Source: Lineus longissimus
Lineage: Eukaryota > Nemertea > Pilidiophora > Heteronemertea > Lineidae
DNA: 64,000 bases
NCBI RefSeq assembly: GCF_910592395.1
Contig: NC_088323.1
Location: 622,001-686,000 of the forward strand
Direction: 5' to 3'
In this document: piece after piece, positions 1 to 12,539 of the stretch
Numbering within the stretch: position 1 is the first letter of the stretch
How the letters are laid out: each line of letters starts with the position of its first letter
Program-made: the position numbers and the translations under genes
The notes under the pieces: model-generated
Told to the model about the DNA's origin: nothing
The model's input: only the letters and a program-made list of their open reading frames with translations
Databases searched by the model: none

Positions 1-442
1 ACAGGCCTTAGGGTACGCGCCATGATTGTGGCTAGGTCACGCTGGCGGAAGAGTAATTGGGTGCAAATAGTTCCAAGGTAACCGTATAACTCAATATTAC
101 TATAGATATTTCTTAATATATCGTATATATATAGCTCGGTGATTTTATTGAAAATGTTTGCAGTCGATTTAAATGTTTGAATGGTTCAAAACCAAAATTT
201 TTAGACGCGAGGTCGCCAGGGTCAAAAGAAATAGTTTTTGGCGCCAATGAGGTCGGCAATGGCAGATTTGAATTAAGATTCGAGTCGATTCTTTTGGAAG
301 CCGAAAGTGCGGATGCACAGGGCAATTGCATTTAGAAAGCTCTGCCGACTGATAGTCAAACCACTCCCTGGAGTGCTCGAAAACCTGGAATCGGTGTGTA
401 CTTAAGCTTGAAAAGTTCGCGGGTGAAGGGGTTTTCTTCATC

Positions 443-473
443 ATGATATTGATAATGATGATAATGATGATGG
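443..473. repeat. GAT/GATAAT microsatellite in each monomer
   Basis: An imperfect run of GAT and AAT triplets is present at the same place in every monomer. Its state is a marker of monomer type: GATGATAATGATGAT, GATAATAATGATGAT, GACAATAATGATGAT in units 27 and 31, and GATAACGATAATAAT in units 35, 37, 40 and 44. Loss of one triplet explains the 893-bp length of unit 7. Confidence 0.85.
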
Positions 474-598
474 TTTAAGAGCGCTGGCGGATCCAGGAAC
501 TGGAAGAAGAGGGAGCGCGCACTGCATTTCTCATCAAAATTGCTGCACTGCAGGTGGGTTCCAAAATTCATGGTCAATTTCAAAGATTCTATAACAAT

Positions 599-628
599 CA
601 GGGGGCGTGCCTCTGGTGCACCCCCTTG
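599..628. repeat. Conserved C/G-rich hairpin
   Basis: CAGGGGGCGTGCC pairs with GGTGCACCCCCTTG across the 3-base loop TCT. There are five consecutive G-C pairs, one C/A mismatch, G-C, two wobble pairs and two closing C-G pairs. In units 24, 27 and 31 the A of the mismatch is G, which completes the stem. In unit 6 the loop becomes TTT. Units 3 and 47 lose a G in the 5' arm. The role is unknown: it could be a structured RNA, a relic of a mobile-element end, or chance. Confidence 0.6.
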
Positions 629-633
629 GATAC

Positions 634-820
634 GCGCATGATAAACGTTCATGGATGAAAGTAGAAAGAAATCATTTAAAAGAAAACGATATAAGATTCG
701 CCAGGGTTTGAATCTCATTCGAATCCGCGCCTGATAAACGTTCATGGATGAAAAATGGAAAGAAGACCTTTTAAAAAAACGAAAAAATACATTCGCCGGG
801 GTTCGAACCCGAGACCACCC
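634..820. repeat. 93-bp internal direct duplication within the monomer
   Basis: 634-726 and 727-820 are imperfect copies. Both open with GCGC(A/C)TGATAAACGTTCAT, continue through an A-rich stretch (GAAAG...TTTAAAA...AAACGA), and end in a T-arm-like segment. The segment is CGCCAGGGTTTGAATC in copy 1 and CGCCGGGGTTCGAACC in copy 2. Copy 2 supplies the 3' half of the tRNA-like block. Copy 1 lacks the D-arm half and carries only a decayed B box. A third CGTTCATG lies just outside the tRNA 5' end (near 861). The monomer therefore seems to have been built from at least two tRNA-related segments. Confidence 0.75.
782..787 (-). terminator. T6 run directly after the tRNA-like block
   Basis: On the minus strand TTTTTT follows position 73 of the tRNA-like block with no gap. 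A run of four or more T is the known Pol III termination signal. The run varies between monomer types (TTTTTT, or longer T-rich runs such as in units 9, 13 and 18) but is present in every copy I checked. A second T7 run lies about 10 bases further on. A Pol III transcript from the internal promoter would therefore end at about tRNA length. Confidence 0.55.
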
Positions 821-860
821 AATCTAAAGCGCAGCGCTCTAACCGCTGAGCTATCAGGGC
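788..860 (-). pseudogene. tRNA-like block with Pol III A and B boxes, one per monomer
   Basis: Read on the minus strand from 860, the 73 bases fit canonical tRNA numbering without a gap. T8 is in place. The D-stem GCTC pairs with GAGC around the loop AGCGGTTA. The anticodon loop is CTTTAGA, with T33 followed by TTA. The variable loop is TGGTC, and the T-stem TCGGG pairs with CCCGG around TTCGAAC. The A box (TAGCTCAGCGG) and B box (GGTTCGAACCC) match the Pol III internal promoter consensus. The acceptor stem (GCCCTGA against CGAATGT) and the anticodon stem (CTGCG against TTGGG) are mostly unpaired, so this is unlikely to be a functional tRNA; it resembles the head of a tRNA-derived SINE. In 896-bp monomers it lies 787-859 bases after the monomer start. 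About 34 of 47 copies keep the full T-loop and B box; the others have type-specific lesions. Confidence 0.85.
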
Positions 861-3800
861 GTTCATGTTTGACTTGAGATATTCGGCAATCTGAAGACAG
901 GCCTTAGGGTACGCGCCATGATTGTGGCTAGGTCACGCTGGCGGAAGAGTAATTGGGTGCAAATAGTTCCAAGGTAACCGTATAACTCAATATTACTATA
1001 GATATTTCTTAATATATCGTATATATATAGCTCGGTGATTTTATTGAAAATGTTTGCATTTGATTTAAATGTTTGAATGGTTTAAAAACAAAATTTTAAG
1101 AAGCGAGGTCAACAGGGTCAAAAGAAATAGTTTTTGGCGCCAATGATGTCGGCAATGGCAGATTTGAATTAAGATTCGAGTCGATTCTTTTGGAAGCCGA
1201 AAGTGCGGATGCACAGGGCAATTGCATTTAGAAAGCTCCGCCGACTGATAGTCAAACCATTCCCTGGAGTGCTCGAAAACCTGGAATCGGTGTGTACTTC
1301 AGCTTGAAAAGTTCGCGGGTGATGGGGTTTTCTTCATCATGATATTGATAATGATAATAATGATGATGGTTTAAGAGCGCTGGCGGATCCAGGAACTGGA
1401 AGAAGAGGGAGCGTGCACTGCATTTCTCATCAAAATTGCTGCACTACAGGTGGGTTCCAAAATTCATGGTCAATTTCAAAGATTCTATAACAATCAGGGG
1501 GCGTGCCTCTGGTGCACCCCCTTGGATACGCGCATGATAAACGTTCATGGATGAAAGTAGAAAGAAATCATTTAAAAGAAAACGATATAAGATTCGCCAG
1601 GGTTTGAATCTCATTCGAATCCGCGCCTGATAAACGTTCATGGATGAAAAATGGAAAGAAGACCTTTTAAAAAAACGAAAAAATACATTCGCCGGGGTTC
1701 GAACCCGAGACCACCCAATCTAAAGCGCAGCGCTCTAACCGCTGAGCTATCAGGGCGTTCATGTTTGACTTGAGATATTCGGCAATCTGAAGACAGGCCT
1801 TAGGGTACGCGCCATGATTGTGGCTAGGTCACGCTGGCGGAAGAGTAATTGGGTGCAAATAGTTCCAAGGTAACCGTATAACTCAATATTACTATAGATA
1901 TTTCTTAATATATCTTGTATATATAGCTCGGTGATTTTATTGAAAATGTTTGCATTTGATTTAAATGTTTGAATGGTTTAAAAACAAAATTTTAAGAAGC
2001 GAGGTCAACAGGGTCAAAAGAAATAGTTTTTGGCGCCAATGATGTCGGCAATGGCAGATTTGAATTATGATTCAAGTCGATTCTTTTGGAAGCCGAAAGT
2101 GCGGATGCACAGGGCAATTGCATTTAGAAAGCTCCGCCGACTGATAGTCAAACCATTCCCTGGAGTGCTCGAAAACCTGGAATCGGTGTATACTTCAGCT
2201 TGAAAAGTTCGCGGGTGATGGGGTTTTCTTCATCATGATATTGATAATGATAATAATGATGATGGTTTAAGAGCGCTGGCGGATCCAGGAACTGGAAGAA
2301 GAGGGAGCGTGCACTGCATTTCTCATCAAAATTGCTGCACTACAGGTGGGTTCCAAAATTCATGGTCAATTTCAAAGATTCTATAACAATCAGGGGCGTG
2401 CCTCTGGTGCACCCCCTTGGATACGCGCATGATAAACGTTCATGGATGAAAGTAGAAAGAAATCATTTAAAAGAAAACGATATAAGATTCGCCAGGGTTT
2501 GAATCTCATTCGAATCCGCGCCTGATAAACGTTCATGGATGAAAAATGGAAAGAAGACCTTTTAAAAAAACGAAAAAATACATTCGCCGGGGTTCGAACC
2601 CGAGACCACCCAATCTAAAGCGCAGCGCTCTAACCGCTGAGCTATCAGGGCGTTCATGTTTGACTTGAGATATTCGGTAATCTGAAGACAGGCCTTAGGG
2701 TACGCGCCATGATTGTGGCTAGGTCACGCTGGCGGAAGAGTAATTGGGTGCAAATAGTTCCAAGGTAACCGTATAACTCAATATTACTATAGATATTTCT
2801 TAATATATCGTATATATATAGCTCGGTGATTTTATTGAAAATGTTTGCAGTCGATTTAAATGTTTGAATGGTTTAAAAACAAAATTTTAAGAAGCGAGGT
2901 CAACAGGGTCAAAAGAAATAGTTTTTGGCGCCAATGATGTCGGCAATGGCAGATTTGAATTAAGATTCGAGTCGATTCTTTTGGAAGCCGAAAGTGCGGA
3001 TGCACAGGGCAATTGCATTTAGAAAGCTCCGCCGACTGATAGTCAAACCATTCCCTGGAGTGCTCGAAAACCTGGAATCGGTGTGTACTTCAGCTTGAAA
3101 AGTTCGCGGGTGAAGGGGTTTTCTTCATCATGATATTGATAATGATGATAATGATGATGGTTTAAGAGCGCTAGCGGATCCAGGAACTGGAAGAAGAGGG
3201 AGCGCGCACTGCATTTCTCATCAAAATTGCTGCACTACAGGTGGGTTCCAAAATTCATGGTCAATTTCAAAGATTCTATAACAATCAGGGGGCGTGCCTC
3301 TGGTGCACCCCCTTGGATACGCGCATGATAAACGTTCATGGATGAAAGTAGAAAGAAATCATTTAAAAGAAAACGATATAAGATTCGCCAGGGTTTGAAT
3401 CTCATTCGAATCCGCGCCTGATAAACGTTCATGGATGAAAAATGGAAAGTAGACCTTTTAAAAAAACGAAAAAATACATTCGCCGGGGTTCGAACCCGAG
3501 ACCACCCAATCTAAAGCGCAGCGCTCTAACCGCTGAGCTATCAGGGCGTTCATGTTTGACTTGAGACATTCGGCAATCTGAAGACAGGCCTTAGGGTACG
3601 CGCCATGATTGTGGCTAGGTCACGCTGGCGGAAGAGTAATTGGGTGCAAATAGTTCCAAGGTAACCGTATAACTCAATATTACTATAGATATTTCTTAAT
3701 ATATCGTATATATATAGCTCGGTGATTTTATTGAAAATGTTTGCAGTCGATTTAAATGTTTGAATAGTTCAAAACCAAAATTTTTAGACGCGAGGTCGCC

Positions 3801-6800
3801 AGGGTCAAAAGAAATAGTTTTTGGCGCCAATGAGGTCGGCAATGGCAGATTTGAATTAAGATTCGAGTCGATTCTTTTGGAACCCGAAAGTGCGGATGCA
3901 CAGGGCAATTGCATTTAGAAAGCTCCGCCGACTGATAGTCAAACCATTCCCTGGAGTGCTCGAAAACCTGGAATCGGTGTGTACTTCAGCTTGAAAAGTT
4001 CGCGGGTGAAGGGGTTTTCTTCATCATGATATGGATAATGATGATAATGATGATGGTTTAAGAGCGCTGGCGGATCCAGGAACTGGAAGAAGAGGGAGCG
4101 CGCACTGCATTTCTCATCAAAATTGCTGCACTACAGGTGGGTTCCAAAATTCATGGTCAATTTCAAAGATTCTATAACAATCAGGGGGCGTGCCTCTGGT
4201 GCACCCCCTTGGATACGCGCATGATAAACGTTCATGGATGAAAGTAGAAAGAAATCATTTAAAAGAAAACGATATAAGATTCGCCAGGGTTTGAATCTCA
4301 TTCGAATCCGCGCCTGATAAACGTTCATGGATGAAAAATGGAAAGAAGACCTCTTAAAAAAACGAAAAAATACATTCGCCGGGGTTCGAACCCGAGACCA
4401 CCCAATCTAAAGCGCAGCGCTCTAACCGCTGAGCTATCAGGGCGTTCATGTTTGACTTGAGACATTCGGCAATCTGAAGACAGGCCTTAGGGTACGCGCC
4501 ATGATTGTGGCTAGGTCACGCTGGCGGAAGAGTAATTGGGTGCAAATAGTTCCAAGGTAACCGTATAACTCAATATTACTATAGATATTTCTTAATATAT
4601 CGTATATATATAGCTCGGTGATTTTATTGAAAATGTTTGGAGTCGATTTAAATGTTTGAATGGTTCAAAACCAAAATTTTTAGACGCGAGGTCGCCAGGG
4701 TCAAAAGAAATAGTTTTTGGCGCCAATGAGGTCGGCAATGGCAGATTTGAATTAAGATTCGAGTCGATTTTTTTGGAAGCCGAAAGTGCGGATGCACAGG
4801 GCAATTGCATTTAGAAAGCTCCGCCGACTGATAGTCAAACCATTCCCTGGAGTGCTCGAAAACCTGGAATCGGTGTGTACTTCAGCTTGAAAAGTTCGCG
4901 GGTGAAGGGGTTTTCTTCATCATGATATTGATAATGATGATAATGATGATGGTTTAAGAGCGCTGGCGGATCCAGGAACTGGAAGAAGAGGGAGCGCGCA
5001 CTGCATTTCTCATCAAAATTGCTGCACTACAGGTGGGTTCCAAAATTCATGGTCAATTTCAAAGATTCTATAACAATCAGGGGGCGTGCCTTTGGTGCAC
5101 CCCCTTGGATACGCGCATGATAAACGTTCATGGATGAAAGTAGAAAGAAATCATTTAAAAGAAAACGATATAAGATTCGCCAGGGTTTGAATCTCATTCG
5201 AATCCGCGCCTGATAAACGTTCATGGATGAAAAATGGAAAGAAGACCTTTTAAAAAAACGAAAAAATACATTCGCCGGGGTTCGAACCCGAGACCACCCA
5301 ATCTAAAGCGCAGCGCTCTAACCGCTGAGCTATCAGGGCGTTCATGTTTGAATTGAGATATTCGGCAATCTGAAGACAGGCCTTAGGGTACGCGCCATGA
5401 TTGTGGCTAGGTCACGCTGGCGGAAGAGTAATTGGGTGCAAATAGTTCCAAGGTAACCGTATAACTCAATATTACTATAGATATTTCTTAATATATCGTA
5501 TATATATAGCTCGGTGATTTTATTGAAAATGTTTGCATTTGATTTAAATGTTTGAATGGTTTAAAAACAAAATTTTAAGAAGCGAGGTCAACAGGGTCAA
5601 AAGAAATAGTTTTTGGCGCCAATGATGTCGGCAATGGCAGATTTGAATTATGATTCGAGTCGATTCTTTTGGAAGCCGAAAGTGCGGATGCACAGGGCAA
5701 TTGCATTTAGAAAGCTCCGCCGACTGATAGTCAAACCATTCCCTGGAGTGCTCGAAAACCTGGAATCGGTGTGAACTTCAGCTTGAAAAGTTCGCGGGTG
5801 ATGGGGTTTTCTTCATCATGATATTGATAATGATAATAATGATGGTTTAAGAGCGCTGGCGGATCCTGGAACTGGAAGAAGAGGGAGCGTGCACTGCATT
5901 TCTCATCAAAATTGCTGCACTACAGGTGGGTTCCAAAATTCATGGTCAATTTCAAAGATTCTATAACAATCAGGGGGCGTGCCTCTGGTGCACCCCCTTG
6001 GATACGCGCATGATAAACGTTCATGGATGAAAGTAGAAAGAAATCATTTAAAAGAAAACGATATAAGATTCGCCAGGGTTTGAATCTCATTCGAATCCGC
6101 GCCTGATAAACGTTCATGGATGAAAAATGGAAAGAAGACCTTTTAAAAAAACGAAAAAATACATTCGCCGGGGTTCGAACCCGAGACCACCCAATCTAAA
6201 GCGCAGCGCTCTAACCGCTGAGCTATCAGGGCGTTCATGTTTGACTTGAGACATTCGGCAATCTGAAGACAGGCCTTAGGGTACGCGCCATCATTGTGGC
6301 TAGGTCACGCTGGCGGAAGAGTAATTGGGTGCAAATAGTTCCAAGGTAACCGTATAACTCAATATTACTATAGATATTTCTTAATATATCGTATATATAT
6401 AGCTCGGTGATTTTATTGAAAATGTTTGCAGTCGATTTAAATGTTTGAATGGTTCAAAACCAAAATTTTTAGACGCGAGGTCGCCAGGGTCAAAAGAAAT
6501 AGTTTTTGGCGCCAATGAGGTCGGCAATGGCAGATTTGAATTAAGATTCGAGTCGATTCTTTTGGAAGCCGAAAGTGCGGATGCACAGGGCAATTGCATT
6601 TAGAAAGCTCCGCCGACTGATAGTCAAACCATTCCCTGGAGTGCTCGAAAACCTGGAATCTGTGTGTACTTCAGCTTGAAAAGTTCGCGGGTGAAGGGGT
6701 TTTCTTCATCATGATATTGATAATGATGATAATGATGCTGGTTTAAGAGCGCTGGCGGATCCAGGAACTGGAAGAAGAGGGAGCGCGCACTGCATTTCTC

Positions 6801-9800
6801 ATCAAAATTGCTGCACTACAGGTGGGTTCCAAAATTCATGGTCAATTTCAAAGATTCTATAACAATCAGGGGGCGTGCCTCTGGTGCACCCCCTTGGATA
6901 CGCGCATGATAAACGTTCATGGATGAAAGTAGAAAGAAATCATTTAAAAGAAAACGATATAAGATTCGCCAGGGTTTGAATCTCATTCGAATCCGCGCCT
7001 GATAAACGTTCATGGATGAAAAATGGAAAGAAGACCTTTTAAAAAAACGAAAAAATACATTCGCCGGGGTTCGAACCCGAGACCACCCAATCTAAAGCGC
7101 AGCGCTCTAACCGCTGAGCTATCAGGGCGTTCATGTTTGACTTGAGATATTCGGCAATCTGAAGACAGGCCTTAGGGTACGCGCCATGATTGTGGCTAGG
7201 TCACGCTGGCGGAAGAGTAATTGGGTGCAAATAGTTCCAAGGTAACCGTATAACTCAATATTACTATAGATATTTCTTAATATATCGTATATATATAGCT
7301 CGGTGATTTTATTGAAAATGTTTGCATTTGATTTAAATGTTTGAATGGTTTAAAAACAAAATTTTAAGAAGCGAGGTCAGCAGGGTCAAAAGAAATAGTT
7401 TTTGGCGCCAATGATGTCGGCAATGGCAGATTTGAATTATGATTCGAGTCGATTCTTTTGGAAGCCGAAAGTGCGGATGCACAGGGCAATTGCATTTAGA
7501 AAGCTCCGCCGACTGATAGTCAAACCATTCCCTGGAGTGCTCGAAAACCTGGAATCGGTGTGAACTTCAGCTTGAAAAGTTCGCGGGTGATGGGGTTTTC
7601 TTCATCATGATATTGATAATGATAATAATGATGATGGTTTAAGAGCGCTGGCGGATCCAGGAACTGGAAGAAGAGGGAGCGCGCACTGCATTTCTCATCA
7701 AAATTGCTGCACTACAGGTGGGTTCCATAATTCATGGTCAATTTCAAAGATTCTATAACAATCAGGGGGCGTGCCTCTGGTGCACCCCCTTGGATACGCG
7801 CATGATAAACGTTCATGGATGAAAGTAGAAAGAAATCATTTAAAAGAAAACGATATAAGATTCGCCAGGGTTTGAATCTCATTCGAATCCGCGCCTGATA
7901 AACGTTCATGGATGAAAAATGGAAAGAAGACCTTTTAAAAAAACGAAAAAAAACATTCGCCGGGGTTCGAACCCGAGACCACCCAATCTAAAGCGCAGCG
8001 CTCTAACCGCTGAGCTATCAAGGCGTTCATGTTTGACGTGAGATATTCGGCAATCTGAAGACAGGCCTTAGGGTACGCGCCATGATTGTGGCTAGGTCAC
8101 GCTGGCGGAAGAGTAATTGGGTGCAAATAGTTCCAAGGTAACCGTATAACTCAATATTACTATAGATATTTCTTAATATATCGTATATATATAGCTCGGT
8201 GATTTTATTGAAAATGTTTGCATTTGATTTGAATGTTTGAATGGTTTAAAAACAAAATTTTAAGAAGCGAGGTCAACAGGGTCAAAAGAAATAGTTTTTG
8301 GCGCCAATGATGTCGGCAATGGCAGATTTGAATTAAGATTCGAGTCGATTCTTTTGGAAACCGAAAGTGCGGATGCACAGGGCAATTGCATTTAGAAAGC
8401 TCCGCCGACTGATAGTCAAACCATTCCCTGGAGTGCTCGAAAACCTGGAATCGGTGTGTACTTCAGCTTGAAAAGTTCGCGGGTGAAGGGGTTTTCTTCA
8501 TCATGATATTGATAATGATAATAATGATGATGGTTTAAGAGCGCTGGCGGATCCAGGAACTGGAAGAAGAGGGAGCGCACACTGCATTTCTCATCAAAAT
8601 TGCTGCACTACAGGTGGGTTCCAAAATTCATGGTCAATTTCAAAGATTCTATAACAATCAGGGGGCGTGCCTCTGGTGCACCCCCTTGGATACGCGCATG
8701 ATAAACGTTCATGGATGAAAGTAGAAAGAAATCATTTAAAAGAAAACGATATAAGATTCGCCAGGGTTTGAATCTCATTCGAATCCGCGCCTGATAAACG
8801 TTCATGGATGAAAAATGGAAAGAAGACCTTTTAAAAAAACGAAAAAATACATTCGCCGGGGTTCGAACCCGAGACCACCCAATCTAAAGCGCAGCGCTCT
8901 AACCGCTGAGCTATCAGGGCGTTCATCTTTGACTTGAGATATTCGGCAATCTGAAGACAGGCCTTAGGGTACGCGCCATGATTGTGGCTAGGTCACGCTG
9001 GCGGAGGGGTAATTGGGTGCAAATAGTTCCAAGGTAACCGTATAACTCAATGTTACTATAGATATTTCTTAATATATCGTATATATATAGCTCGGTGATT
9101 TTATTGAAAATGTTTGCATTTGATTTAAATGTTTGAATGGTTTAAAAACAAAATTTTAAGAAGCGAGGTCAACAGGGTCAAAAGAAATAGTTTTTGGCGC
9201 CAATGATGTCGGCAATGGCAGATTTGAATTAAGATTCGAGTCGATTCTTTTAGAAACCGAAAGTGCGGATGCACAGGGCAATTGCATTTAGAAAGCTCCG
9301 CCGACTGATAGTCAAACCATTCCCTGGAGTGCTCGAAAACCTGGAATCGGTGTGTACTTCAGCTTGAAAAGTTCGCGGGTGAAGGGGTTTTCTTCATCAT
9401 GATATTGATAATGATAATAATGATGATGGTTTAAGAGCGCTGGCGGATCCAGGAACTGGAAGAAGAGGGAGCGCACACTGCATTTCTCATCAAAATTGCT
9501 GCACTACAGGTGGGTTCCAAAATTCATGGTCAATTTCAAAGATTCTATAACAATCAGGGGGCGTGCCTCTGGTGCACCCCCTTGGATACGCGCATGATAA
9601 ACATTCATGGATGAAAGTAGAAAGAAATCATTTAAAAGAAAACGATATAAAATTCGCCAGGGTTTGAATCTCATTCGAATCCGCGCCTGATAAACGTTCG
9701 TGGATGAAAAATGGAAAGAAGACCTTTTAAAAAAACGAAAAAATACATTCGCCGGGGTTCGAACCCGAGACCACCCAATCTAAAGCGCAGCGCTCTAACC

Positions 9801-12539
9801 GCTGAGCTATCAGGGCGTTCATGTTTGACTTGAGATATTCGGCAATCTGAAGACAGGCCTTAGGGTACGCGCCATGATTGTGGCTAGGTCACGCTGGCGG
9901 AGGGGTAATTGGGTGCAAATAGTTCCAAGGTAACCGTATAACTCAATATTACTATAGATATTTCTTAACATATCGTATATATATAGCTCGGTGATTTTAT
10001 TGAAAATGTTTGCATTTGATTTAAATGTTTGAATGGTTTAAAAACAAAATTTTAAGAAGCGAGGTCAACAGGGTCAAAAGAAATAGTTTTTGGCGCCAAT
10101 GATGTCGGCAATGGCAGATTTGAATTAAGATTCGAGTCGATTCTTTTGGAAACCGAAAGTGCGGATGCACAGGGCAATTGCATTTAGAAAGCTCCGCCGA
10201 CTGATAGTCAAACCATTCCCTGGAGTGCTCGAAAACCTGGAATCGGTGTGTACTTCAGCTTGAAATGTTCGCGGGTGATGGGGTTTTCTTCATCATGATA
10301 TTGATAATGATAATAATGATGATGGTTTAAGAGCGCTGGCGGATCCAGGAACTGGAAGAAGAGGGAGCGCGCACTGCATTTCTCACCAAAATTGCTGCAC
10401 TACAGGTGGGTTCCAAAATTCATGGTCAATTTCAAAGATTCTATAACAATCAGGGGGCGTGCCTCTGGTGCACCCCCTTGGATACGCGCATGATAAACGT
10501 TCATGGATGAAAGTAGAAAGAAATCATTTAAAAGAAAACGATATAAGATTCGCCAGGGTTTGAATCTCATTCGAATCCGCGCCTGATAAACGTTCATGGA
10601 TGAAAAATGGAAAGAAGACCTTTTAAAAAAAGGAAAAAAAACATTCGCCGGGGTTCGAACCCGAGACCACCCAATCTAAAGCGCAGCGCTCTAACCGCTG
10701 AGCTATCTAGGCGTTCATGTTTCACTTGAGATATTCGGCAATCTGAAGACAGGCCTTAGGGTACGCGCCATGATTGTGGCTAGGTCACGCTGGCGGAAGA
10801 GTAATTGGGTGCAAATAGTTCCAAGGTAACCGTATAACTCAATATTACTATAGATATTTCTTAATATATCGTATATATATAGCTCGGTGATTTTATTGAA
10901 AATGTTTGCATTTGATTTAAATGTTTGAATGGTTTAAAAACAAAATTTTAAGAAGCGAGGTCAACAGGGTCAAAATAAATAGTTTTTGGCGCCAATGATG
11001 TCGGCAATGGCAGATTTGAATTAAGATTCGAGTCGATTCTTTTGGAAGCCGAAAGTGCGGATGCACAGGGCAATTGCATTTAGAAAGCTCCGCCGACTGA
11101 TAGTCAAACCATTCCCTGGAGTGCTCGAAAACCTGGAATCGGTGTGTACTTCAGCTTGAAATGTTCGCGGGTGATGGGGTTTTCTTCATCATGATATTGA
11201 TAATGATAATAATGATGATGGTTTAAGAGCGCTGGCGGATCCAGGAACTGGAAGAAGAGGGAGCGCGCACTGCATTTCTCATCAAAATTGCTGCACTACA
11301 GGTGGGTTCCAAAATTCATGGTCAATTTCAAAGATTTTATAACAATCAGGGGGCGTGCCTCTGGTGCACCCCCTTGGATACGCGCATGATAAACGTTCAT
11401 GGATGAAAGTAGAAAGAAATCATTTAAAAGAAAACGATATAAGATTCGCCAGGGTTTGAATCTCATTCGAATCCGCGCCTGATAAACGTTCATGGATGAA
11501 AAATGGAAAGAAGACCTTTTAAAAAAACGAAAAAAAACATTCGCCGGGGTTCGAACCCGAGACCACCCAATCTAAAGCGCAGCGCTCTAACCGCTGAGCT
11601 ATCAAGGCGTTCATGTTTGACTTGAGCTATTCGGCAATCTGAAGACAGGCCTTAGGGTACGCGCCATGATTGTGGCTAGGTCACGCTGGCGGAAGAGTAA
11701 TTGGGTGCAAATAGTTCCAAGGTAACCGTATAACTCAATATTACTATAGATATTTCTTAATATATCGTATATATATAGCTCGGTGATTTTATTGAAAATG
11801 TTTGCATTTGATTTAAATGTTTGAATGGTTTAAAAACAAAATTTTAAGAAGCGAGGTCAACAGGGTCAAAAGAAATAGTTTTTGGCGCCAATGATGTCGG
11901 CAATGGCAGATTTGAATAAGATTCGAGTCGATTCTTTTGGAAGCCGAAAGTGCGGATGCACAGGGCAATTGCATTTAGAAAGCTCCGCCGACTGATAGTC
12001 AAACCATTCCCTGGAGTGCTCGAAAACCTGGAATCGGTGTGTACTTCAGCTTGAAAAGTTCGCGGGTGAAGGGGTTTTCTTCATCATGATATTGATAATG
12101 ATAATAATGATGATGGTTTAAGAGCGCTGGCGGATCCAGGAACTGGAAGAAGAGGGAGCGCGCACTGCATTTCTCATCAAAATTGCTGCACTACAGGTGG
12201 GTTCCAAAATTCATGGTCAATTTCAAAGATTCTATAACAATCAGGGGGCGTGCCTCTGGTGCACCCCCTTGGATACGCGCATGATAAACGTTCATGGATG
12301 AAAGTAGAAAGAAATCATTTAAAAGAAAACGATATAAGATTCGCCAGGGTTTGAATCTCATTCGAATCCGCGCCTGATAAACGTTCATGGATGAAAAATG
12401 GAAAGAAGACCTTTTAAAAAAACGAAAAAAAACATTCGCCGGGGTTCGAACCCGAGACCACCCAATCTAAAGCGCAGCGCTCTAACCGCTGAGCTATCAG
12501 GGCGTTCATGTTTGACTTGAGACATTCGGCAATCTGAAG

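Larger units (their letters stand above)
1..896. repeat. Representative satellite monomer (unit 1)
   Basis: Anatomy in plus-strand order: a conserved leader with a TA-rich stretch near 107-132; a variable block at 165-260 that exists in two main alleles (see 40307-42097); the GAT microsatellite at 443-473; a C/G hairpin at 599-628; two 93-bp direct repeats at 634-726 and 727-820; and the tRNA-like block at 788-860 on the minus strand. I see no match to 5S, U snRNA or rDNA spacer, and no telomere motif. Unit 1 differs from most others in having CTGCAG instead of CTACAG near 550. This removes a minus-strand stop and lengthens a meaningless open frame. Confidence 0.9.

Noticed and set aside
113-331. 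72-residue minus-strand frames in units 1, 5, 6, 8, 46 and 47
   Set aside because: They exist only in monomers with the alternative 165-260 allele and have no motif. They are useful as a marker of that allele, not as genes.
356-745. Minus-strand open frames of 65-129 residues in almost every monomer (often starting MNVYQARI)
   Set aside because: They recur only because the DNA repeats. They run through the hairpin, the 93-bp duplication and, in some units, the tRNA-like block. Their length depends on single-base variants (CTACAG against CTGCAG) and they resemble no protein family.
788-860. A functional tRNA gene in each monomer
   Set aside because: Five of seven acceptor pairs and much of the anticodon stem cannot form on the sequence seen, so only the promoter-like arms are supported.
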